In this document: in pieces, positions 10,608 to 21,345 of the stretch
Position numbering within the stretch: the first letter of the stretch is position 1
How the letters are laid out: each line of letters starts with the position of its first letter
Assembly: GCF_048569485.1 (NCBI RefSeq)
Contig: NC_134355.1
Coordinates: 661,978,215-662,042,214 of the forward strand
Source of the DNA: Anomaloglossus baeobatrachus
Lineage: Eukaryota > Chordata > Amphibia > Anura > Aromobatidae
Direction of reading: 5' to 3'
Length of the DNA: 64,000 bases
Position numbers and translations under genes: made by a program
Notes under the pieces: model-generated
Told to the model about the DNA's origin: nothing
The model's database searches: none
The model's input: the letters and a program-made list of their open reading frames with translations, nothing else

Positions 10608-11612
10608 TGTGGCACCACAGACGTGTCAGGTGCCACAAGGTATTGCATCTAGTCATAGTCTAGTCATAGAAGCAATGCTACCCACGGTTTCTTGGAAAAC
10701 CAATGTCTGTAGTTAACCAATAGAAACACATAGTCATGACCCTTTTGCCCACCAGACCAGCTGAAAGGCTAGAGACTGACCTGTGGATAGTCACATATGG
10801 TGGGGACTGATCCATACCTGCTAGTCAAGAACCAGGAAAGGGGGAGGGGCCAGACAGCGTGAAAAAGGGAGTTGATGGTAGTCAGGCAAGGAGTAAGGAG
10901 GCCTGAGGTTGACGTGCTCACCAACGACAAGTGTGGAGTGACTGACGGAGTGAAAGGAGTACAGTCGCTGGGAGAGTATGGGGAGTACTCACATGACTGG
11001 CACCGGCGGGGTGCAGAACCCTAGGTCAGACAGATGCTCCAGGCTCATCTGATAACTCTGCTCGGTGAGAGGATCTCTATTGTCCCTCATAAACCTGAAA
11101 AACCCGAAGCACAGCAGCAAAGGAAGAACCCAGGGAGAGTAACGAAAATCCATCCCAGACAAGGTTCACGCTGTCTGCATACGGGCCAAAACTAAAAGAC
11201 CAGGAGGGGACCCTAAAATGCTACAGGGGCCCATCAATTAGAGACTAGTGCAAGAAAGAAAGCTCACTAGGTCACAGAACCGGCACTGGGACAAAGGGAT
11301 ACCGAGGCCCCGTTTGGGACAGACCAGTACCAGTCGGGCTGCTGCTCACCAACATCTGTGAGTCAAGACAAGTTATACCGCAGCACTGGTGTCGCCTGAA
11401 TTCTTCTCGCATCTGTGCCACCTGTTATCCCATCGGTCTCAACACTACTTGCAGAGGGCCACAACACCCAAGCTGCCAAATACTACCAGCCGCAGTAGTG
11501 AGATACTCTGCAGAGGGAGCTTCCCTCACATAGCCGCACTCGCAAGTGGCGTCACGAAAATATTCTTTATTTTTATTTTTCCTATCAAAATTTCCCCTTT
11601 CAAGCGATCCAG
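10608..11612 (+). repeat. Solo LTR of family C, 3'-truncated
   Basis: It begins TGTGGCACCACAG. The shared internal motif TGGCGTCACGAA lies at 11547-11558, preceded by 'ccgcactcgcaag' as in the other family C copies. Similarity to the minus-strand copy at 12101-12989 stops near 11612, so the 3' end appears lost. No partner LTR is in reach. Confidence 0.6.
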
Positions 11613-12100
11613 AGTAGGATGGCCCATTGCTAGCCCGCAGCAGCTGCTGTACCTATGCTAGTTATGAAAATTAGTGGGGACCCCCACATTTTTTTTCTCA
11701 AATTATTTCTTAATTCTGTTAAAGGAATGCCCAAGCTACCTAACTACCTATTTATCTATATATGATCTTTCTTGCTTTTCTCATCTTTTATATATAAAAA
11801 ACAATTGAATTCAGTATCATCCATTTTTTCTGGTACTTGTCACACTGATGTCATACGGATGGTATTTATGTGAAATTCGTATTGTTGTGCTGTCAGAAAA
11901 AAAGGACTTGTCTTTATGTGAATCACACAGACATCCATATAAAAACACGGAGGTGTGAAGATCCCAATTGATTGAGCATGTGAAGTAAAGGGTGTAATGA
12001 GAAGAAAAATCAAAAGGTTTTTTGGCAAATGCAGCTTTGCATTAAAATGCAATAACAGGTGATCAAGATACCCAAATTGGTAGATACCCAAATTTGTTAT
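11613..12100. other. Intergenic stretch between two opposed C LTRs
   Basis: AT-rich and no gene recognised. The two neighbouring family C LTRs lie in opposite orientation around it. Confidence 0.4.
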
Positions 12101-12989
12101 TGACGCACCACAGGGCTTTGAGTACTCGGGCCTTGTATTCACTGGGACGTATCACCGGTGGCCGTTGCCCAGATCCGTGACCCTGGGGGTTGCTTAAAAA
12201 GGGAAATCGTACAAGGGGAAAAATAAAATAAAGTGTTTTCGTGACGCCACTTGCGGTATGTGGCTATTATGGGGAAAGCCGCCGCTGCACAGTCTCTCAC
12301 TGCTGGGGCTGGTGGTATTGGGCAGCTTAGTTGTGATGGCTCTCCTCAAGTAGAGCTAGGACCCAGGGGAGGATGATGGTGGTTGTAGTATAATGATGCA
12401 GAGGTGTAGGAAGAATTCAGACAACACAGGGGCTGCAGCTTAACTTGTGCTTCACTCACTGGTTTGGAGTAGCTGCAACCTGGCTGGTGCTGGTCTCTAT
12501 CAATATGGTATTCCCTTGGTCCCAGTGCCGGTGTAGTGACCTGGTGAGCTTTACTTCCATGCACCCTGTAGTAGATGGTGGGTCCCCGTGGCCTGAAGCG
12601 TTTTGGGGTCCCCTCTCTTGGGTCGGACCTCTGTCCCAGTTCCCAGATTCCTTCTTTGCTGTGGTGCCCGGGACACTAATGTCGGTAAAGACCTTGATGG
12701 TACCCTCACCGGGCAGATTCTTATCAAGTGAGCCTTAGGCGTCCTCCTGAACTAGGGCCCTGTACCCTACAGGTACTCGGTCCAGTGAGTACTCACGCCG
12801 TACTCTCCCTGGCAATCGTATTCTTTTACTCAATCAGTGACTTTACACTTTCCGTCTGTGTACTGACTTCTGACTTAATGTTTTACTGACTGAATGTCTA
12901 ACTGACTTCTGTCTGTCAAGATATCTATCTTCCATCACTCCAGGGTTAGATGTAGTACCCTGTGGCACCTGACACTCAGGGGTGCCACA
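12101..12989 (-). repeat. Solo LTR of family C
   Basis: An 889-bp LTR, TG...CA, flanked by the 4-bp target duplication TTAT (12097-12100 and 12990-12993). In the minus direction it starts TGTGGCACCCCTGAG. The motif TGGCGTCACGAA lies at 12238-12249 (inverted). Confidence 0.8.
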
Positions 12990-13404
12990 TTATAATTAAA
13001 AATGTCAGCTCAGGATACAAAAATAAAGCCATCACTGAGCCCCAGATCCCAAAAAATGAGAACACTACAGGTCTCGAAAAATGCTGACAAAAGCACAATT
13101 CTTTTTTTTGACAAGTTTCTGAATCTTTTTTTCACTACTTAAAGAAAAAAAATCTAGACATGTTTTGTATCTACAAACTCTTCCCGACCTGGGGAATCAT
13201 AGAGCCAGGTCAGTTATAATATATATTTAACATGGTAAACAAAACACCAGAAAAACTATCTTGAAAGTGAACTTTTTCTACCAGTTTCCAGTACAGTATG
13301 AGGCAGAATGAATAGTGTCATTCAAAAGTACAACATGTCCTATAAGAAACAAGCCCTCATATGGCTATACTGACAGAAAATACTACGGTATATTTTACAC
13401 ACAT
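12990..13404. other. Intergenic stretch with a short repeat fragment
   Basis: Mostly unassigned. The segment around 13330-13380 ('aagccctcatatggctatactgac') looks like a fragment of a different DNA transposon abutting the Tc1 remnant. Confidence 0.4.
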
Positions 13405-13911
13405 GATTTTATTTTTCAACAAAACAATGACCCCGAACACACCTCTAGGCTGTGTAAGGGCTATTTGACTAAGAAGGAGATTGATGGGGGGGCTACACCA
13501 GATGACCTGACCTCCACAGTCACCAGACCTTAACCTAATCAAGATGGTTTGGGGTGAGCTAAACCACAGAGTGAAGACAAAAGGGCCAACAAGTGCTAAG
13601 CATCTCTGGGAACTCCTTCAAGACTGTTGGAAAACCATTTCCGGTGACTACCTCTTGAAGCTCATCAAGAGAAATTCCAAGAGTGTGCAAAGCAGTAATC
13701 AAAGCAAAAGGTGGCTACTTTGAAGAACCTAGAATATAAGACATATTTTCAGTTGTCTCACACTTTTTTGTTAAGTATTTCATTCCACATGTGTTAATTC
13801 ATAGTTTTGATGCCCTCAATGTGAATCTACAATTTTCAGAGTCATGAAAATAAAGAAAACTCTTTGAATGAGGTGTGCCCAAACCTTTGGTCTGTACTGT
13901 GTGTATATAAA
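13405..13911 (+). mobile_element. Tc1-like transposon, 3' remnant
   Basis: The 3' half of a Tc1/mariner transposase gene with its terminal sequence. The readable start, FQQNNDPEHTSRLCKGYLTKKE, is the Tc1 block around the second catalytic Asp. The PDLN block follows in another frame, then GDYLLKLIK-type sequence. The end (about 13700-13911) has the familiar 'gaaaataaagaaaactctttgaatgagg...gtctgtactg' terminus. The 5' half is missing and the frame is shifted, so it is inactive. Confidence 0.8.
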
Positions 13912-15085
13912 TGTGGGGCCCTGGACAAGCCAGGACGTCACAGGTACTGCAACAACACACACCACACCCCGGTTAGGCACATCAGCCGCACACACAAATC
14001 CTTGTTGCCTCCCTCCAGGGGCTGAAGTCCACACCAGGTGGGGCGGAGCCAGGCGGTTGGCCCCACCCATCGAGGAATTCACAGCCCTCGAGGCGGGAAA
14101 AGGAGACAGTTTGAGTTTGGGAGTTCAGTTAGGGAGTGTGGAAGTGAAGGAGTGAAGTGGTAGAGGAGCAACTGACTGACCGTGTCCGGGTACGTGGCCC
14201 GGGCACATACAGCAAGGTTGGCAGACGGTGGTGGCCGTCTGAAGGAGTGGCCTATCGACGCGGAACCGTAGGGCCGGGGCTGGGCAGCGGCCCACCGGTA
14301 CCGAACCGGGGAGCGAAGAGAAGCCAGCACCAAACCGGCAGGGCTGCGGATCCCGACCAGGCTGGGAGTCGCCGTTAAAAAGGTCAAATCCGTTAGCGAA
14401 GAGAACCTCCAGGGTTTCTCAGCAACCAAGTCCCGATTGAAGGTGACCGTCCAAACCGTGAGGGAGATAAAGCTACTGCCAGAGCTAGAGCTCCCAGTGA
14501 CAGAGCCTGCGGGCAAAAAGGGCTCCTCCGGCATCCATACGCTGGGGAGCGGGCTACCGGTGGGAAGCCATCGGAGCCGAACACGTACAAGGTGCAGGGA
14601 AAGGCAGCCATCACTAACCGACCGGGAGTCACCACTGCAGCCGGCTGCGGGACCCGTCCATCCAGCCATTTGTTTTACCGGAGACTTTGTGATCATTATT
14701 GGACTGAGTGAGTACCACCGTGCCGTCCGGCACTGCGCTGCCCCCGCGACCCTGCACCTCACCTGCCCTGCTTTCCTCCCTTCCTCACCAACCCTTACCG
14801 GGCCCCGGGACCACCAACGCCTACCCACGGAGGTGGAAAACAATCCAGCTGCTCCCCACCAACGCTCCCGGGATCCCAGTCACCAGCAGCGGTGGTACAC
14901 CAACCTCACCATGACCCGTGGGTGGCGTCATGAACTCCATCCCCAAACCCAACCAACCCCTTTCACTCACAGGCGAGGAGCGCCGCTCGAGTCCCCGGAT
15001 CCGGCCCATCGCTCGAGCTACCGAGCAGCAGCAGCAGCCGGACCCGATCAGCGAGCGCAGGCGAGCAGCGCACCCCCCGCCCGCG

Positions 15086-15088
<3 letters not shown>
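13912..15088 (+). repeat. Solo LTR of family A (divergent subfamily)
   Basis: It begins TGTGGGGCCCTGGACAAGCC and ends CCGCCCGCGACA, about 1177 bp. The donor-like GACTGAGTGAGTACC is near 14706, and TGGCGTCATGAA lies at 14923-14934. It is inserted at the end of the Tc1 remnant, next to an AT microsatellite that obscures the target duplication. The long open frames across it are compositional. Confidence 0.85.
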
Positions 15089-15123
<35 letters not shown>

Positions 15124-15127
15124 TATA

Positions 15128-15167
<40 letters not shown>

Positions 15168-15175
15168 ACTCACAT
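15089..15175. repeat. (TA)n microsatellite
   Basis: Two runs of alternating TA separated by 'tagacatat', directly after the solo LTR. Confidence 0.9.
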
Positions 15176-15616
15176 TAGTTTTGTTTACACAGAATTTGTC
15201 TGTGAGGGATAATATGAGACATGTGGAGCTCTATCCCCCTTTTACTGCGTTGTGGAGTGTAGCCATTGTGCTGCACTTCCAAGGGGTCTTTGCTCCATTA
15301 GTTCCAATACTGGAGTGAATGATAGTGGTCAGCTGACTCTTGACAGCCAGTGAGTGTGTAGTGGGCGGGCACAGGGCACAGGGCAGGGCTGGAAGCAGAC
15401 CCAGCGAGCCCAGCTCTGACTCACGTTAGATAAAAGAACACAAGTAGCTGCCAAGTTTGATAGCGCTGCAGGTAAACAAAGTGACTGTATGGAATGAAAT
15501 GAAATTCAGGAGGAAGGAAAGGAAAGGTAGAAACAAAAACAAACCTTAAAGGGGTGCTGTATATTACAATATAGCACAAATTAGATTAAAAAATTGGGGA
15601 GGGGGAGATTTCGGAG
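15176..15616. other. Intergenic, nothing recognised
   Basis: No gene or repeat family was assigned. Confidence 0.4.
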
Positions 15617-16010
15617 TAAAGGGCCAGTCACACACAATGACTTAGCAGCGATGTCAACAACGATACGACCTGATAAGGATCGCTGGTAAGTCGCTGGGAG
15701 GTCGCTGGTGAGATGTCATACAGTCAGACCTTACCAACGATGCAGTATCGACCTGTATAACGATCTCGGCGGTCATTGGGACCCTGTCACACAGTGTCAA
15801 ACACAGCGATGCGTCCTGCCCAGCAGGACATTGCCTTTGCAGAAAATGGTCCGGACCATTCGCCAACGACTAGCGATCTCACAGCAGAGGCCTGATCGCT
15901 GGTAGGTGTCACACATAACGAGATCGCTAACGGGATCGCTACTGCGTCACAGAAACTGTGACTCAGCAACGATCTCGTTAGCGATCTCGTTGTGTGTGAC
16001 GGGGCCTTAA
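15617..16010. mobile_element. TTAA-type MITE with GTCACACACAA termini
   Basis: The terminal inverted repeats are GGGCCAGTCACACACAA (15621 on) and TTGTGTGTGACGGGGCC (to 16006). They are followed by TTAA on the right and TAAA on the left, so the target site is probably TTAA with one change. The interior is built of GCGAT/ATCGC words. No coding frame. Confidence 0.65.
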
Positions 16011-16818
16011 GACAACCTCAGTCGTCAATCCATGAATAAGACCGCAAGGTTAAAACGCGTAGGATAGTCCCCACATCCACCCTCCGTGTCCCTGTGTTCC
16101 TCTATGTGTGTTCATGTTTTTACGGGACAAAATAAAAATTCATAGATAACCTTTCTCCTCATACGGATTTTATCACTTTCTGATTGTGCCATAAGTATGA
16201 CATCTCTCTACGGTTATCAGTCCCTGCAGCTGAACCCTGACATCCCATAATAACGCACCTTCACTGAACATTTACAATCCAGCTCATTAGATCATTTGGG
16301 ATCCTAGCAATAAACAATTACCTGATTAATGATGATCTGCGCAAGGTGAAGTCATCCTTTATGGGCCAAAACATGTAGATCACAAAGAGACTTCCTTCAT
16401 TTGTAAGATGTCTCAGAAATATTTTAGCTGAGTTTCAGTTTCATTTAAGCAGAAATCCGCCGCCCTCCCATACTGAATCTTTTTTTTACATAGCTTATTG
16501 TATTGTTAACCCTTTCTTGTCTTGTGTCCTGATGTCTTGAGCAAATTGTCACACTACGGAATGTTTCTTTAGAAGGGAGTTTTTTTAAATCATTTCTATT
16601 TTATAGAACTTTCTTCTTTTTTTTTAAATTCGTGTGGAAATCTTGGTAATTTTGTGGTCTCTTATAGAAAAAAAAGAGGAAGAAAAACTATATATAAAAA
16701 AAAAAAACCCTGTTTTTCATTTTCTCTTTTCTAAAGTAGTTCTAGGAAATATATTTATGAATCCTCCCTTTTCCCTGTGCATAGCAGGGCCAAATATGTG
16801 CACATTGTTTAGTGCATG
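16011..16818. other. Intergenic AT-rich stretch
   Basis: It holds a small 'aaggttaaaacgcgtagg' word and homopolymer runs. No gene was recognised. Confidence 0.4.
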
Positions 16819-18072
16819 TGTCGCGGGCGGGGAGGAGGGTGTCAGCACACTACGCTCACCCCTTCTGCTCGGGTCCGGCGGCCGCTGCTCAGTGGTGGCT
16901 CGAGCCGTAGGCCGGATCCCAGGGGCTCCTCGAGCGGCACTCCTCGCCCGTGAGTGAAAGGGGTTTGTTGGGTGTGGGGATTGTTATAGTTCGTGACACC
17001 ACCCACGGTTGTGGTGATTTCACCACCGCTGCTCAATGCGGAGATCCCGGGGATGGTAATGCGGAGCAGCCAGGTGTTGTGTTGCCCCTCCGTGGGCAGG
17101 GGTTGGTGATCCCGGGGCCCGGTGATTGTTTGTGAGGTGCGGGGCCTGGTGGGCGCAGGGACGCGGGGGCAGCGCTGTGCCTTGCGGCACTGTGGTACTC
17201 ACTCAGCCTGAGACGTGGACACAGTTTGTACGGTAAACCAAACGGCTGGTAGGACGGTCCCACAGACGGCTGCACCTGCACTCCCGGTAGGTGACGGTGA
17301 TGTCCCTCTTCCTTAAACCTATGGTTGACTTGTGGTAGCGGTGGATTCCCTCCGGTTACCCGCTCCCCGACTACAATCTGGGCCGGAGGAGCTCTACACT
17401 TTGCCCGCAGGCGCTGGCCCTGGGGAAGCTGGTGCCTTGGCGGTGGCGGTGTCTCCCCTATTCTGGTTGGGCTGTTGCCTTCAATCGGGACTTGGTTGTT
17501 GGGGGATCTACGTCCCCTTCACTGACGGATTCGGCAAATTTGGCGACTCCTAGCCTTGCCGGGGTCCGAGAGGCCCCTGCCCTGGTGCTGACTGTCCTTC
17601 GGAACACTGCTCCAGACCACCGGGCACACAGCCAACGGGGTCCTTCCAGGAACTTCCAAACGGTCCCCCTCCAGACAGTCACCGCCGTCGCTGACCTTGC
17701 TGTCCTGGCCCTACACAAAGCTGGACCCTTCAGGCTTTCCTTCCTTCTTGTCACCTCACTTGCTTTCCTCCTTTTCCACTTTTCTACTTTCACTGCTTGT
17801 TGACTCTCACTTTAGCTCCTCACACTTGCCCTGCCTGGGCTGATCTGCTCTCTCTAGCTCTTCCCTGAGCTGACTGCCTGGTTTCTTCCCACCTCCAGAG
17901 CTGTGATCTCCTCGGTGGGCGGAGCCGACCGCCTGGCCCACCCCCTGGTGTGAATCATCAGCCTCTGGAGGAAGGCAACAAGGATTTGTAGTTTAGCTGT
18001 GATGTGCCTACCTGGAGTGTGGGGTGTGGTGGTGTTGTGACCTGTGACCCCTGGCTTGCCCAGGGCGTCACA
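16819..18072 (-). repeat. 3' LTR of element A (minus orientation)
   Basis: In the minus direction it begins TGTGACGCCCTGGGCAAGCC and ends CCGCGACA. The GTGAGTACC donor-like motif is present (inverted near 17195). The inverted TGGTGTCACGAA motif lies at 16990-17001. Confidence 0.9.
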
Positions 18073-18552
18073 TTCCCCCTTAGCAAAATGCAGACCGTCC
18101 GCGGGCTGCCGTCCTACACCGGTTTTATTTTTCTGAAAAAGATAACATTTGGAAAATCAACATATATACATTTTTAATAACTCTTCCCAAGACGGGAGGC
18201 ACATTTACTTTTAACGTTGCAACGGTTTACAGTTACGGTTTCCGCTCTCTCCCACCCAAGCAACCTGGCCCTGATGCTGCCCCTAAAGCCCAGGCAGCAC
18301 CCCTTGACCCACAGTCCAGCACAAGTTACCCGAGCGGGATCTGTCCTTCCCTCCAGAGGGTAGCCACCGGTTCCTTTGGTGGCTGGGCCCCAGCCTGCTC
18401 TGCTGAGGGCCCTCCCTCCAACCTGCCTCTCCGGAGACGGCATTGCGGAAACGGCAACGGTAACCAACATATTTACAAGCCACTAACGTCTGTGGTTGCC
18501 CTGCAAGTTCACGGGCTTGTCCATGGATAGTTCCCATGCAAAACTTTAAACG

Positions 18553-18695
18553 GTCCCCACGGGGACAACGGTGCCGGCTCCGGCCGGTTCAAATCACAAA
18601 GACAATCTGGTGACTTTCACGGTATCATCATTTTTCATCATTTCAAACTTTTCAAACAAACAAACAAACAACTCAGTGGTGGTCCCAACGGGGAC
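18553..18695 (-). promoter_or_regulatory. Paired conserved hairpins in the 3' internal region
   Basis: GTCCCCGTTGGGAC (18682-18695, inverted) and GTCCCCGTGGGGAC (18553-18566, inverted) can each fold as a 5-bp stem with a 4-nt loop. Both are kept in the array copies at 13-26/141-154, where the loop of the second differs but the stem does not. A possible RNA packaging or export structure (inference). Confidence 0.5.
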
Positions 18696-18717
18696 GGTGC
18701 AACGGGCATCCGCTGCC

Positions 18718-19800
18718 CTACTCCGGTCCTTCTGCTGCTTCATCCGAGGGAGGGGGTGCAGAGCTCACCCTGCTCTCGTTGCTGCCCCTGAGCTTCACAT
18801 CCAGGGCAAACCACCCCCTCTCTCCGCAGTGCCGGGTATACCGCACCATGTCCCCCGGCATGAGGTTACGGCCAGGATGCTCCTCGGGCAGATGGGCATT
18901 CACATCCCGCCGGGCTACAAACACTTCGGCCTCCAGGCCCGGTTCATATATAAATCCGTAGCCCCGGCGGACATCAAACCGCCTCACCTGCCCTTCATAC
19001 AACGGGCCCCGGACACGGAAGGTCGCTTGCCGAAGATTTTCTTTCTCCCGAATGGCTCGGGCTACCAGCTCGGCTTTCCTTCTCTCCCTCTCCGCGATCT
19101 CCAGGCCCAGCTTTGTCGGCTCCCTATCCCAATATGGCGCTGCTGCCAGCGCCGGCGCACGGGTCGGGCCCCGTGGGACATCCAGAACGTTACCCACTGT
19201 CAGGAAGGTGGGCGGCGTATCCCGCGGTGTCATGGCCTTGGGCGCTGCCTTGCAGCAACAACCCGGCGCCACCTCAGCCGAGGTGTGGGGGATGGGCACA
19301 GGGGCTTTCCGCAGCTGGGCCTTCGGCTCGGAGCGGGTCATCGGCTCCGGCTCGGGAAACTGCTCCGGGACTGTCTCTGGCACAATCTTCGGGGCCTTCC
19401 ATGGCAACACCTCCGGTTTGCTACGGGCTCCGGCTACAGGTCGGTCCGCTGGGGCGGACGGGCTGGGTATCGCTACCGGTTGCGGTGGTAGCGGGCCTAG
19501 TGGCGGGGTCACGGCCCCCGAGACGGGTGGCGAGGGAGGCAACGGGGGGAGAGGGCTTGGACCGGGTCCCTCAGCCGCAGCGACCGGTCCCTCCGGGACA
19601 TAGGGGCGTGGGTCACTCACCCTCCCTTCCTCCTCGCGTCTCCGCACGGTGGCTATAACGTCCGCCATGTCGGTCTCCCACTCCTCCAAGAGGAGCTGCA
19701 TCTTGACCTGCAGCCTTAGATGGAGCTGCGCGGTCCGGATTTCCACCCACGCTGCGGTTCCCGGCGCGGGGGCCACGGTGTTTCGGGACGGCATCCACAT
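18718..19800 (-). CDS. Cold-shock-domain protein of LTR element A, open frame
   Basis: A 360-aa frame that appears whole. Residues 1-60 are amphipathic and charged (QVKMQLLLEEWETDM at about 31-45), possibly a coiled coil. Residues 61-235 are rich in Pro and Ala with little structure. Residues 232-258 are a basic/acidic helix (ERERRKAELVARAIREKE). The cold-shock domain spans about 267-338, with RNP1-like RGYGFI (279-284), RNP2-like VFVA (293-296), a GDMVRY strand and GERGWFALDVKL. The tail is short and acidic. The start was chosen at the first ATG, in good context (ACACCATGT), about 60 nt below a TATA box. CSDs bind single-stranded RNA or DNA. Here it replaces the usual gag-pol, so a nucleic-acid chaperone or packaging role is inferred. 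It could instead be a captured host gene. The closest host family is not clear. Confidence 0.85.
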   Translation of the reverse strand: MWMPSRNTVAPAPGTAAWVEIRTAQLHLRLQVKMQLLLEEWETDMADVIATVRRREEEGRVSDPRPYVPEGPVAAAEGPGPSPLPPLPPSPPVSGAVTPPLGPLPPQPVAIPSPSAPADRPVAGARSKPEVLPWKAPKIVPETVPEQFPEPEPMTRSEPKAQLRKAPVPIPHTSAEVAPGCCCKAAPKAMTPRDTPPTFLTVGNVLDVPRGPTRAPALAAAPYWDREPTKLGLEIAERERRKAELVARAIREKENLRQATFRVRGPLYEGQVRRFDVRRGYGFIYEPGLEAEVFVARRDVNAHLPEEHPGRNLMPGDMVRYTRHCGERGWFALDVKLRGSNESRVSSAPPPSDEAAEGPE

Positions 19801-19857
19801 GGTGTCTTTCTCTCTTTCTTCCAGGAACGGTATGCTTGCAGGGTCCTGGCGTCCCTG

Positions 19858-20009
19858 CTTTTATAGCCGCGATTACATGCCGCCAGCCGCCATCGCGTCC
19901 CCCTTAGCTCTTTCCGGCCCCTCCTCCCTCGGGGCGGGGTTTTGGCCTTCGCGCCTCTACTGCTCGAGAAGACGCTCGAGCGGGAACTTTTCGCGCCAAA
20001 GATGGCGGC
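19858..20009 (-). promoter_or_regulatory. Leader promoter module: TATA, E2F-like and YY1-like sites
   Basis: The TATA box is inverted at 19858-19865. A perfect-looking E2F core TTTTCGCGCCAAA is at 19988-20000, and it overlaps AAGATGGCGGC (YY1-like) at 19999-20009. All three recur in the leader of the other family A copy, with small changes. Function is inferred from motif identity only. Confidence 0.55.
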
Positions 20010-20080
20010 TTCTGAAATTTTTCTGCCGGATACCTCCGGCGGTAACAAGGCGCACCTCTACCAGACGGCAGAGCGGTAAG

Positions 20081-20098
20081 ATCCTGTTCGTGACGCCA
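20081..20098 (-). other. Primer-binding site matching serine tRNA
   Basis: In the minus direction this reads TGGCGTCACGAACAGGAT, 3 nt after the 5' LTR. From memory of vertebrate tRNA-Ser(CGA) genes ending ATCCTGTTCGTGACG plus CCA, this is an exact 18-nt complement. Confidence 0.7.
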
Positions 20099-20101
20099 AG
20101 T

Positions 20102-21345
20102 TGTCGCGGGCGGGGAGGAGGGTGTCAGCACACTACGCTCACCCCTTCTGCTCGGGTCCGGCGGCCGCTGCTCAGTGGTGGCTCGAGCCGTAGGCCGGAT
20201 CCCAGGGGCTCCTCGAGCGGCACTCCTCGCCCGTGAGTGAAAGGGGTTTGTTGGGTGTGGGGATTGTTATAGTTCGTGACGCCACCCACGGTTGTGGTGA
20301 TTTCACCACCGCTGCTCAATGCGGGGATCCCGAGGATGGTAATGCGGAGCAGCCAGGTGTTGTGTTGCCCCTCCGTGGGCAGGGGTTGGTGATCCCGGGG
20401 CCCGGTGATGGTTTGTGAGGTGCGGGGCCTGGTGGGCGCAGGGACGCGGGGGCAGCGCTGTGCCTTGCGGCACTGTGGTACTCACTCAGCCTGAGACGTG
20501 GACACAGTTTGTACAGTAAACCAAACGGCTGGTAGGACGGTCCCACAGACGGCTGCACCTGCACTCCCGGTAGGTGACGGTGATGTCCCTCTTCCTTGCA
20601 CCTATGGTTGACTTGTGGTAGCGGTGGATTCCCTCCGGTTACCCGCTCCCCGACTACAATCTGGGCCGGAGGAGCTCTACACTTTGCCCGCAGGCGCTGG
20701 CCCTGGGGAAGCTGGTGCCTTGGCGGTGGCGGTGTCTCCCCTATTCTGGTTGGGCTGTTGCCTTCAATCGGGACTTGGTTGTTGGGGGATCTACGTCCCC
20801 TTCACTGACGGATTCGGCAAATTTGGCGACTCCTAGCCTTGCCGGGGTCCGAGAGGCCTCTGCCCTGGTGCTGACTGTCCTTCGGAACACTGCTCCAGAC
20901 CACCGGGCACACAGCCAACGGGGTCCTTCCAGGAACTTCCAAACGGTCCCCCTCCAGACAGTCACCGCCGTCGCTGACCTTGCTGTCCTGGTCCTACACA
21001 AAGCTGGACCCTTCAGGCTTTCCTTCCTTCTTGTCACCTCACTTGCTTTCCTCCTTTTCCACTTTTCTACTTTTCTACTTTCACTGCTTGTTGACTCTCA
21101 CTTTAGCTCCTCACACTTGCCCTGCCTGGGCTGATCTGCTCTCTCTAGCTCTTCCCTGAGCTGACTGCCTGGTTTCTTCCCGCCTCCAGAGCTGTGATCT
21201 CCTCGGTGGGCGGAGCCAACCGCCTGGCCCACCCCCTGGTGTGAATCATCAGCCTCTGGAGGAGTTTAGCTGTGATGTGCCTACCTGGAGTGTGGGGTGT
21301 GGTGGTGTTGTGACCTGTGACCCCTGGCTTGCCCAGGGCGTCACA
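20102..21345 (-). repeat. 5' LTR of element A (minus orientation)
   Basis: Direct partner of 16819-18072 with about 1% divergence. The motif TGGCGTCACGAA is inverted at 20273-20284. Right flank CATG. Confidence 0.9.

Larger units (their letters stand above)
16819..21345 (-). mobile_element. Full-length family A CSD-LTR element
   Basis: A 4527-bp element with two LTRs in direct repeat (16819-18072 and 20102-21345) and the target duplication CATG on both sides (16815-16818, 21346-21349). The purine tract is at 18073-18081 (inverted) and the primer site at 20081-20098. Its single coding frame is at 18718-19800. There is no gag or pol. The LTRs differ at about 11 positions plus two small indels in about 1240 bp (near 1%), so it is young. 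It looks structurally whole as a non-autonomous element. Confidence 0.92.

Noticed and set aside
14437-15318. A 293-residue open frame in the solo LTR and TA repeat
   Set aside because: It ends in a Tyr-Ile run encoded by the microsatellite. Not a gene.
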